Assembly (NCBI GenBank): GCA_017882655.1
Contig: JADGPB010000118.1
Span: forward strand, 1-6,969
DNA from: Propionibacteriales bacterium
GTDB taxonomy: Bacteria > Actinomycetota > Actinomycetes > Propionibacteriales > Propionibacteriaceae
Reading direction: 5' to 3'
Length of the DNA stretch: 6,969 nt
The notes under the pieces: model-generated
The model's database searches: none
Told to the model about the DNA's origin: nothing
What the model saw: only the letters and a program-made list of their open reading frames with translations
Made by a program: the position numbers and the translations under genes
Part shown: piece by piece, positions 1 through 5,668 of the stretch
How the letters are laid out: each line of letters starts with the position of its first letter
Position numbering within the stretch: position 1 is the first letter of the stretch

Positions 1-80
1 GGGAGGTCGAAGAACGCCATGTCGGAGGCACTAGCCCGGGGAGTGCGCAAGAGCGGTCCCAGCGAATCGCTCGCCAGAAG
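1..80. other. Upstream flank, no gene recognised
   Basis: I see no supported coding region here. From about position 17 the sequence resembles, with small gaps, the stretch just upstream of the second adhesin copy (about 4468-4532): both share a GCCATG block, a GGAGGC block and, at 64-75, the exact string GAATCGCTCGCC. The duplicated unit therefore probably includes much of this flank. Confidence 0.4.
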
Positions 81-109
81 TTGCGAACATGCTTTGGGAC
101 TCCTAGGGT
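81..109 (+). promoter_or_regulatory. Candidate sigma-70-type promoter of the large adhesin gene
   Basis: TTGCGA at 81-86 and TAGGGT at 104-109 are separated by exactly 17 bp. The same arrangement recurs before the paralogue (TTGCCA, 17 bp, TAGGTT), and the spacer is largely conserved between the copies, which supports function. Transcription would start near 116, giving a leader of about 50 nt. No mapped start is available, so this is inference from consensus and duplication. Confidence 0.6.
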
Positions 110-153
110 TTGGTTAAGACTTTCTCATCTGAGTGAGTCGCTTGGGGAACTTT

Positions 154-168
154 GGGGAGTTCATCGTG
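154..168 (+). promoter_or_regulatory. Ribosome-binding site and GTG start of the large adhesin
   Basis: GGGGAG at 154-159 lies 6 nt before GTG at 166. An in-frame GTG also exists at 133, but it has no comparable purine-rich site and would place eleven extra residues, including a Glu, before the signal peptide. The paralogue has the same GGGGAG-TTCATC-GTG arrangement, so 166 is preferred. Confidence 0.85.
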
Positions 169-261
169 ATACGTCTGTCTCGCGCGCGCCTGGCTCAATT
201 CATCGCTGCGCTGGCAGTGCTGATCGGCGCTTTGACCTTGACCTCGGGATCGGCGCAGGCT
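166..261 (+). other. Signal peptide of the large adhesin
   Basis: Residues 1-32 contain arginines at 3, 6 and 8, a hydrophobic core rich in Ala, Leu and Ile (about 12-25), and a SAQA|A cleavage motif after residue 32. This indicates Sec-dependent export. The mature protein would begin ASLNGAF. Confidence 0.85.
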
Positions 262-3200
262 GCGTCGCTCAACGGGGCATTCTCGAACATCACCGTCACG
301 GCGGCATCGGGTTCGGGGCCGATCTATCCGTGGGAGCAGATCAGGGTCACGGCCGACTGGTCCGTGCCTGACAAGACCGCTGCGGGGACGACGTTCTCAC
401 TCGCGTGGCCGGCTGCGCAGCTCAAGGGCATCGGCGGCAGCCTCGCGCTGAAGAACACGACGGGGGACACCGTCGCGAACTGCACCCTGGGTGCCGCGAG
501 CCTCGACTGCACGCTCACGTCGTTCGTGACCAGCCATCCGTACATCATCAAGGGCAGCGTCTGGTTCACGCTGACCCAGGTCAACATCCCCGAGAACACC
601 ACCGTGACCATCCCCTTCACGTCGGGCACCACCAAGGTCTCCGTGAAGTACCCCACGACCGGGTCCGTGCCGAACAGCTTCACCGGCATCGACTACTACA
701 AGGACGTCTGGGTCCATGACGGCACGGTCACGTGGTACATCTACCTGCCGGGCGGCAAGACCGGACAGACCGAGGACTACAAGAACGTCGTCGTCGAGGA
801 CACCCTCGGCGGCAACCAGACCTTCCTCCCTTCGACGTTCTCACTGGAGCACGCGACCAAGCTGAACTCCGTGGGCACCTGGCCCATCTGGCAGACGGCG
901 GCGAAGTCGCTCTACACCGTGACCCCCAGCGGCTCCAACGCGTTCGCGTTCAACGCCAAGGTGCTGGCCAAGGGTGGTTGGTGGCGCATCGTGTACGACG
1001 TCAAGGTGACCTCCGGCTACACAGGGCAGATCTCCAACACGGCGAAGACCTCGTGGGACACGCACCAGCAGATCTCGACCACCCACACCGAGGTATATCT
1101 CGAAGCCGGCGGTACGGGCAGCGGTGAGAACCGCGCGGTATCCGTGGGCGACACGGTCTGGTTGGACAAGAACCACGACGGCCTCCAGAACGACGGACCT
1201 GGCACAGGGATCGGCGGCGCCGTACTGACGCTCACCGGACCGGACGGCAAGCCCGTGACCGACGTCCTCGGCAAGGCCGTGGCACCGTTCACGACCAGCG
1301 CGACCGGCGTCTACATGTTCCTGAACCTTCCTCCGCTGCCTGCGGGCAAGCACTACACCGTGACCGTGACGCCGCCGGCTGGGTACGTGCCGACGCTGGC
1401 GAACATCGGTACGGATCCGGCGGTCGACTCCTCGACCGGCTCGGCGACCTCCACCGATCTGGTGAACGACAAGGCACAGGACCTGACGCTCGACTTCGGG
1501 TTCGTCAAGGGCTCCGTGTCTGTCGGTGACTACGTCTGGTTCGACACGAACCGCAACGGTCTCCAGGACTCCGGCGAACCGGCCATCCCCGGCGTGACGC
1601 TCACGCTGACGGGTCCTGGCGGCGGTGCCGTGACGGATCTGGCCGGGAACCCGGTCGCGCCGACGACGACGGACTCGTCCGGCAAGTACCTGTTCTCGAA
1701 CCTTGCCGTGCTGCCGGCCGGGCAGCACTACACGGTGAAGGTGACGCCGCCTGCGGGCTACGTCGCCACCACGCCGAACGCGGGTTCGGACCGTGCGGTG
1801 GACTCGTCCACCGGTTCGGCGGTCTCGACGGACCTCGTGAACGACGGTGCGAAGGACCTCACGCTCGACTTCGGCTTCGTCAAGGGCGCAGTCTCCGTCG
1901 GTGACTTCGTCTGGGTCGACACGAACCGCAACGGCGTCCAGGACTCCGGCGAGCCCGGGATCGCGAACGTCACGCTGACCCTGACCGGTCCGACTGGCGG
2001 CACCGTCGCGGATCTGTCGGGCAACCCGGTGGCGCCCACGCAGACGGATGCGTCCGGCAAGTACCTGTTCTCGAACCTGCCGACCCTTCCCGCCGGGCAG
2101 CACTACACGGTGACGGTCACGCCGCCCGCCGACTACCTCGCGACGACCCCGAACATGGGTTCGAACCGTGCGGTGGACTCGTCAACGGGCACGGCGACCT
2201 CGGGTGATGTCGTCAACAACGGTGACAAGGACCTGACGCTCGACTTCGGCTTCGTCAAGCCCGTCGTCTCCGTCGGTGACTACGTCTGGATCGACAGCAA
2301 CAAGAACGGTCTCCAGGATGCTGGGGAGCCGGGGCTCGCGGGTGCAACGCTGACCCTGTCAGGCCCGACCGGCCACCCGGTGACCGACATCTCCGGCAAC
2401 CCGGTGGTGGCGATCACGACTGACTCGACCGGCAAGTACCTGTTCGACAACCTGCCGTCGCTGCCCGCGGGCCAGCACTACACGGTGACGGTCACGCCGC
2501 CGGCCGGTTACGCGGCCACCACACAGAACGTGGGTTCGGACCGTGCGATGGACTCGTCGACCGGCTCGGCCGAGTCGACCGACGTCGTGAACAACGGCGA
2601 CAAGGATCTGACGCTCGACTTCGGCTTCACCAAGATCCTGGTCTCCGTGGGCGACTACGTCTGGCTCGACGTCAACCGTGACGGTCTGCAGAACAGTGGA
2701 GAGCCGGGCATCGCAGGCGTCACCGTGAAGCTGCTCCGGAACGGCAACGTCATCGCCACGACAACCACCGATGGAGGGGGCTACTACGGCTTCGGCAACC
2801 TCGAGCCGAGCACGGCCTACAGGGTCCAGTTCGTCGTACCGGGCGGCTCGACCGTGACCACCAAGGACGCCGGTGGCGACTCGAGCAACAGCCCGACAGC
2901 CGACGCCACGGACTCCGATGCCGCGGCCGACGGCCTGGTCCCCTTCACGACGACGGCCAACGGCCAGAACAGCGTGCAGCCGACCAAGGCAGACAACCCG
3001 GGCATCGATCTGGGTCTCGTCACGCAGATCAATCTGACGCTGGCCAAGGCCATCCAGACCCAGGGTCCGGTACGCAGGGATGCTGAGCTGACCTACACCC
3101 TCACCCCGCACAACGACGGCCCGGTGGCCGCCCTTGCGGGCTGGAGCGTCACCGACGTCCTGCCGGCGGGCATGACGCTGGTGTCGATCTCGGGCGACGG

Positions 3201-4401
3201 CTACACCTGCGACGCCACGACCGATCCCACCAAGCCCGTCTGCGTGGCGGGTGCCGGGCTCGGGACCCGCGCCGACGGTGCCGTGATCACGGTCGTGACC
3301 AAGGTGACGATCGACTACGGAAACCTCAAGAACGTCGCGTACGTATCGCCCGCCCAGGGCGACGTCCCCGAGACGAACCCGCTGCAGGTCCCGGCGTTGA
3401 CCACTGACACCTCGACCAGCACGACCGACAACGATGCGCAGGCGAACATCGACGTGGCGTCCCCGGTCTCCGTGGGTGATTACGTCTGGTGGGACACCAA
3501 CCGCGACGGTCTGCAGTCCGAGGGCGAGCCGGGGATCCCCGACGTCACGGTCACCCTGCAGGACGCCGAGGGCAGCGTCGTCGCCACGACGAAGACCGAC
3601 GCGAACGGCTACTACGCGTTCCCCGGCCTGACGCCCGGCCAGAACTACACGATCGTCTTCACTCCTCCGTCCGGTGCCGAGCTCACGACGCCGAACGCCG
3701 GGACGGACGATGCGATCGACTCCGACGCTCCCGCCAGCGGCAAGGTCATTTTCATGGCCCCGACGACTGGAGCGAACGCGACCGCGCCCAAGACGGCTGA
3801 CCTGCCGACGATCGATGCCGGGTTCGTCAAGCTCAACTTGACGCTCACCAAGTCGGTCACCTCGGCCGGTCCGTACTACGGCGGCGCCAACGTGACGTAC
3901 AAGCTGGTGCCGCACAACGACGGCCCGGTGGACGCGTTGGCCGGCTGGTCCGTGACCGAGGTTCTGCCTGCGGGCAGCATGCTGGTCGGCCTGAGCGGCG
4001 ACGGCTACACCTGCTACACCAACCTGGTCTGCATCAGCTCCACCAAGTTGGCTGCGGGTGCCGACGGCAACCCGATCACGGTGGTCGTCCAGATCCCTGC
4101 GGATCTGACGGGTCAGTTCAAGAACGTGGCCTATGTCACGCCTTTGGATCGCGATGCGACGGAGACGAACGCGCTCGTCGTGCCGACGATCGACACGGAC
4201 ACAGTGGCTTCGGCGACGGACAATGACGCCGAGGCTGTCATCGACGTCCTGCCTCCGGAGCCCGAGGGCATCGTGATCACGTTGCCCAACACCGGTACGA
4301 CCATCCCGCTGACCTGGCTGCTCGGAGCAATCGGGATCGTCGCCGCTGGAGTGATCCTGCTGGGTGCCTCGCGGTTCAACGCACGCGGTCGCAAGAACTG
4401 A
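166..4401 (+). CDS. Large LPXTG-anchored MSCRAMM/Sdr-like surface adhesin
   Basis: This encodes a 1411-residue secreted protein that should be covalently attached to peptidoglycan by a sortase. Residues 1-32 form a signal peptide (R-rich start, hydrophobic core, AQA cleavage site). Residues 34 to about 322 form a beta-rich head resembling the paired Ig-like N2-N3 domains of Gram-positive MSCRAMM adhesins; the second half (WYIYLPGG, VVVEDTLGGNQTF, GGWWRIVYDVKV) recalls collagen-binding-type domains. C106 and C115 may form a disulfide. A stalk follows: four SdrD-B-like repeats (from residues 326, 452, 577, 702), then a further SdrD-B-like unit (827), a DUF11-like unit (953), SdrD-B-like (1102) and DUF11-like (1223). 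LPNTG is at 1373-1377, then a membrane helix and an RGRK-containing tail. The ligand cannot be read from sequence. A role in attachment to a host or surface is inferred from architecture. No sortase gene lies in the window. The downstream paralogue repeats only the signal peptide and head. Confidence 0.9.
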   Translation: MIRLSRARLAQFIAALAVLIGALTLTSGSAQAASLNGAFSNITVTAASGSGPIYPWEQIRVTADWSVPDKTAAGTTFSLAWPAAQLKGIGGSLALKNTTGDTVANCTLGAASLDCTLTSFVTSHPYIIKGSVWFTLTQVNIPENTTVTIPFTSGTTKVSVKYPTTGSVPNSFTGIDYYKDVWVHDGTVTWYIYLPGGKTGQTEDYKNVVVEDTLGGNQTFLPSTFSLEHATKLNSVGTWPIWQTAAKSLYTVTPSGSNAFAFNAKVLAKGGWWRIVYDVKVTSGYTGQISNTAKTSWDTHQQISTTHTEVYLEAGGTGSGENRAVSVGDTVWLDKNHDGLQNDGPGTGIGGAVLTLTGPDGKPVTDVLGKAVAPFTTSATGVYMFLNLPPLPAGKHYTVTVTPPAGYVPTLANIGTDPAVDSSTGSATSTDLVNDKAQDLTLDFGFVKGSVSVGDYVWFDTNRNGLQDSGEPAIPGVTLTLTGPGGGAVTDLAGNPVAPTTTDSSGKYLFSNLAVLPAGQHYTVKVTPPAGYVATTPNAGSDRAVDSSTGSAVSTDLVNDGAKDLTLDFGFVKGAVSVGDFVWVDTNRNGVQDSGEPGIANVTLTLTGPTGGTVADLSGNPVAPTQTDASGKYLFSNLPTLPAGQHYTVTVTPPADYLATTPNMGSNRAVDSSTGTATSGDVVNNGDKDLTLDFGFVKPVVSVGDYVWIDSNKNGLQDAGEPGLAGATLTLSGPTGHPVTDISGNPVVAITTDSTGKYLFDNLPSLPAGQHYTVTVTPPAGYAATTQNVGSDRAMDSSTGSAESTDVVNNGDKDLTLDFGFTKILVSVGDYVWLDVNRDGLQNSGEPGIAGVTVKLLRNGNVIATTTTDGGGYYGFGNLEPSTAYRVQFVVPGGSTVTTKDAGGDSSNSPTADATDSDAAADGLVPFTTTANGQNSVQPTKADNPGIDLGLVTQINLTLAKAIQTQGPVRRDAELTYTLTPHNDGPVAALAGWSVTDVLPAGMTLVSISGDGYTCDATTDPTKPVCVAGAGLGTRADGAVITVVTKVTIDYGNLKNVAYVSPAQGDVPETNPLQVPALTTDTSTSTTDNDAQANIDVASPVSVGDYVWWDTNRDGLQSEGEPGIPDVTVTLQDAEGSVVATTKTDANGYYAFPGLTPGQNYTIVFTPPSGAELTTPNAGTDDAIDSDAPASGKVIFMAPTTGANATAPKTADLPTIDAGFVKLNLTLTKSVTSAGPYYGGANVTYKLVPHNDGPVDALAGWSVTEVLPAGSMLVGLSGDGYTCYTNLVCISSTKLAAGADGNPITVVVQIPADLTGQFKNVAYVTPLDRDATETNALVVPTIDTDTVASATDNDAEAVIDVLPPEPEGIVITLPNTGTTIPLTWLLGAIGIVAAGVILLGASRFNARGRKN
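1141..2643 (+). repeat. Four tandem SdrD-B-like stalk repeats (375-378 nt)
   Basis: Repeats begin at 1141, 1519, 1894 and 2269, each at SVGD, and are 126, 125, 125 and 125 residues long. Each has SVGDxVWxD, an EF-hand-like acidic loop (DKNHDG, DTNRNG, DTNRNG, DSNKNG), a TLTGP or TLSGP strand, a central segment of the form KYLFxNLxxLPAG, PPAGY or PPADY, AVDSSTG or AMDSSTG, and a closing LTLDFGF. In staphylococcal Sdr proteins such B repeats bind calcium and stiffen the stalk; I infer the same role here. Repeats 2-4 are very similar at the DNA level, so copy number could change by recombination. Repeat 1 is the most divergent: it lacks the GEP that follows the loop in the others. Confidence 0.85.
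2644..3468 (+). repeat. Stalk module 1: SdrD-B-like unit plus DUF11-like unit
   Basis: An SdrD-B-like unit (2644-3021) opens with SVGDYVWLDVNRDGLQNSGE but is a different subtype from the preceding four, with KLLRNGNVIATTTTDGGGYY in the middle. A DUF11-like unit (3022-3468) follows, marked by YTLTPHNDGP, GWSVTDVLPAG and KNVAYVSP. It carries two cysteines (residues 1015 and 1026) close enough to pair. The same two-unit order recurs from 3469, so this is one member of a tandem pair. Confidence 0.75.
3469..4254 (+). repeat. Stalk module 2: SdrD-B-like unit plus DUF11-like unit
   Basis: SVGDYVWWDTNRDGLQSEGE opens an SdrD-B-like unit (3469-3831). A DUF11-like unit (3832 to about 4254) follows, with YKLVPHNDGP, GWSVTEVLPAG and KNVAYVTP. 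The cysteine pair of module 1 is conserved in position but more closely spaced (residues 1283 and 1289). The unit leads into a short proline/glutamate linker before the wall-sorting signal. Confidence 0.75.
4282..4398 (+). other. Cell-wall sorting signal (LPNTG, membrane helix, basic tail)
   Basis: LPNTG occupies residues 1373-1377. It is followed by a hydrophobic helix of about 20 residues (WLLGAIGIVAAGVILLGA) and a short tail containing RGRK. This is the standard sortase substrate signal: cleavage between Thr and Gly and attachment to peptidoglycan are known for the class. Confidence 0.93.
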
Positions 4402-4415
4402 CCGGCGGTCATCTC

Positions 4416-4458
4416 GCACCTAGGGGTGCCACTCGTCATGAGTGGCACCTCGCGGTGC
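4416..4458 (+). terminator. Terminator-like nested hairpins after the large adhesin gene
   Basis: A perfect 10-bp stem GGTGCCACTC/GAGTGGCACC (4425-4434 with 4440-4449) has a 5-nt loop and extends by a G-T and a G-C pair. It starts about 24 nt after the stop codon. No T-run follows, as is common for high-GC actinomycete terminators. Two alternative GCACC/GGTGC stems flank it (4416-4420 with 4425-4429, and 4445-4449 with 4454-4458), each using one arm of the main stem, so they exclude it. Termination of the adhesin transcript is the simplest reading. Confidence 0.65.
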
Positions 4459-4532
4459 GTTCGGCGGCCATGGCGGGAGGCGTGGCCGGGCGCGTGCGGC
4501 AATGGTCGTCTCAGGGAATCGCTCGCCGGACG

Positions 4533-4561
4533 TTGCCAACATGCGTCGGGACTCCTAGGTT
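4533..4561 (+). promoter_or_regulatory. Candidate sigma-70-type promoter of the short paralogue
   Basis: TTGCCA at 4533-4538 and TAGGTT at 4556-4561 are separated by 17 bp, matching the promoter candidate of the first copy in spacing and surrounding sequence. It lies about 80 nt after the hairpin set, so the paralogue probably has its own transcript. The expected start is near 4568. Confidence 0.6.
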
Positions 4562-4604
4562 CTTGGTTGAGACCTTCTCATTTGAGAGTCGCTTGACGAA
4601 ATTT

Positions 4605-4622
4605 GGGGAGTTCATCGTGATG
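4605..4622 (+). promoter_or_regulatory. Ribosome-binding site and start of the short paralogue
   Basis: GGGGAG at 4605-4610 lies 6 nt before GTG (4617) and 9 nt before the adjacent in-frame ATG (4620). GTG is chosen because it matches the start of the first copy, but ATG at 4620 is equally usable. The longer in-frame opening back to 4455 runs through the promoter and is not credible as coding. Confidence 0.8.
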
Positions 4623-5609
4623 CATCTGTCGCGCACGCGGCTGGCTCAGTTCATGGTTGCTCTGGCAGTGCTGATCGGCGCCTTGGCCTTGGCCGTGACT
4701 TTGGGATCGTCGCAGGCGAAGTCGCTCAACGGGGCATTCTCGAACATCGTCGTCACGGCCGCATCTGGTTCGGGCCCGATCTATCCGTGGCAGCAGATCA
4801 GGGTCACGGCCGACTGGAAGGTGCCTGACCGCACCGCCTCGGGGACGACGTTCTCGCTCGGCTGGCCGGTTGCCCAGCTCAAGGGCGTCGGAGGCACTCT
4901 CGAGCTGAAGAACACGGACAACGAGACCGTCGAGAACTGCACTCTGGGAGCATCGAGTCTGGACTGCACTCTGACATCGTTCGTGACCACGCACCCGTTC
5001 AACATCAAGGGCACTGTCTGGTTCACGCTGACCCAGGTCGACATCCCCGAGAACAGCACGGCGTCCATTCCGTTCTCGTCGGGCACCACGAAGACCGTTG
5101 TCACGTACCCGACGACCGGCTCCGTGTCGAACAGCTTCACCGGCATCGACTACTACAAGGACGTCTATGTCCATGACGGCACGGTGACCTGGTACGTCTA
5201 CCTGCCGGGTGGGCAGACCGGGCAGACTCTCGACTACAACAACGTCGTGGTCGAGGACACTCTCGGCGGGGACCAGACCTACCAGCAGGCCTTCCTCCCC
5301 GGGACGTTCTCGCTTGAGCACGCGACCAAGTTGAACTCCGCCGGTACGTGGCCGATCTGGGAGACCGCCTCGACGAGGCTGTACACCGTGACCTCCAGAG
5401 GCTCGAACTCGTTCACGTTCATCGCCCCGAAGCTGGCCAAGGGCGGTTGGTGGCGACTCGTGTACGACGTCAAGGTGTCGCCCTCTGACTACAAGGGGAC
5501 GATCTCCGACACGGCGAAGACCTCGTGGGACACGCAGTCGCAGATGTCGACCACTCACTCAGGGGTGTACGTCGATGCGGGCGGCACCGGCAGCGGTGAG
5601 GCCCGCTAG
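4617..5609 (+). CDS. Secreted head-only paralogue of the adhesin (truncated, no wall anchor)
   Basis: The product is 330 residues: a signal peptide (hydrophobic core, cleavage after SSQA before KSLNGAF) and one head domain region, about three quarters identical by eye to residues 34-322 of the large adhesin. The cysteine pair is conserved (108 and 117). Landmarks such as YPWQQIRVTADW, TGIDYYKD, VVVEDTLGG and GGWWRLVYDVKV are retained. It ends GTGSGEAR at a TAG exactly where the large protein enters its first stalk repeat. There is no stalk, LPXTG motif or membrane anchor, so the predicted fate is release outside the cell. Many differences from copy 1 are silent, which suggests the head was kept under protein-level selection, but I have not computed dN/dS. 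It may be a functional soluble head or a young pseudogene fragment. Start and promoter are intact, favouring expression. Confidence 0.75.
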   Translation: MMHLSRTRLAQFMVALAVLIGALALAVTLGSSQAKSLNGAFSNIVVTAASGSGPIYPWQQIRVTADWKVPDRTASGTTFSLGWPVAQLKGVGGTLELKNTDNETVENCTLGASSLDCTLTSFVTTHPFNIKGTVWFTLTQVDIPENSTASIPFSSGTTKTVVTYPTTGSVSNSFTGIDYYKDVYVHDGTVTWYVYLPGGQTGQTLDYNNVVVEDTLGGDQTYQQAFLPGTFSLEHATKLNSAGTWPIWETASTRLYTVTSRGSNSFTFIAPKLAKGGWWRLVYDVKVSPSDYKGTISDTAKTSWDTQSQMSTTHSGVYVDAGGTGSGEAR

Positions 5610-5636
5610 GTCTGCGTCGGCGGTAACGGCTCGTTG
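5610..5636 (+). pseudogene. Probable decayed start of a stalk repeat after the paralogue stop
   Basis: Aligned without gaps, the 27 nt after the stop match 1141-1167-equivalent sequence of the large gene (plus the preceding codon) at about two thirds of positions: the translation after TAG reads VCVGG against VSVGD. Beyond this the match drops to chance. It suggests the ancestral copy continued into the stalk and was cut by a stop at the Ala codon and a deletion soon after. The stretch is short, so this is tentative. Confidence 0.4.
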
Positions 5637-5662
5637 CACCGGCTCACCACCGATGGCACAGT
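5634..5662 (+). promoter_or_regulatory. Candidate xerD promoter giving a leaderless transcript
   Basis: TTGCAC at 5634-5639 and CACAGT at 5657-5662 are separated by 17 bp, and the xerD GTG begins 6 nt after the second box, where transcription would start. No purine-rich ribosome-binding site precedes xerD, which fits leaderless translation, common in actinomycetes. The -10 match is weak. Confidence 0.35.
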
Positions 5663-5668
5663 GACCGC

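Larger units (their letters stand above)
57..1155 (+). repeat. Duplicated segment, copy 1 (promoter, leader, signal peptide, head)
   Basis: This block matches 4509-5624 along its whole length: promoter-like boxes, leader, ribosome-binding site, signal peptide and about 290 residues of head domain. By eye about three quarters of the aligned head residues are identical, and many codon differences are silent. The match ends shortly after the first stalk repeat begins (1141). The boundaries are approximate because I compared by eye and could not run an alignment. Confidence 0.85.
4509..5624 (+). repeat. Duplicated segment, copy 2
   Basis: This is the counterpart of 57-1155. It has the promoter boxes, leader, GGGGAG ribosome-binding site, signal peptide and head domain in the same order. 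The stalk, sorting signal and terminator of copy 1 are missing. Visible length differences in the head are a 4-residue insertion (YQQA, around 5280-5291) and one extra residue near the end (SPSDYKG against TSGYTG). Homology appears to continue past the TAG at 5607 before fading. Confidence 0.85.

Noticed and set aside
133..165. Upstream in-frame GTG as start of the large adhesin
   Set aside because: No ribosome-binding site of comparable strength, and the paralogue lacks a matching start; the GGGGAG-GTG at 154-168 is conserved in both.
81..371. Short + strand frame of 96 codons at the left
   Set aside because: It crosses the promoter and overlaps the signal peptide in another frame, with no ribosome-binding site or recognisable product.
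841..2103. Open frame of 420 codons on the - strand
   Set aside because: Arg-rich shadow of the adhesin head and repeats; the + strand frame has signal peptide, domains and sorting signal.
1141..2643. CRISPR-like or satellite repeat array
   Set aside because: The repeats are 375-378 nt, in frame, and encode protein domains; there are no short repeats with unique spacers.
2359..4419. Very long open frame on the - strand (686 codons) antisense to the stalk
   Set aside because: Its translation is Arg/Val/Gly-rich with no recognisable domain, and it mirrors the repeat structure of the + strand gene. Long antisense frames are expected in high-GC coding DNA.
4455..4616. N-terminal extension of the short paralogue back to 4455
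   Set aside because: It would translate the hairpin arm and promoter, and the signal peptide would be buried after more than 50 residues.
4578..5558. Open frame of 326 codons on the - strand over the short paralogue
   Set aside because: Composition is that of a shadow frame, and the + strand copy aligns codon by codon with the large adhesin with many silent differences.
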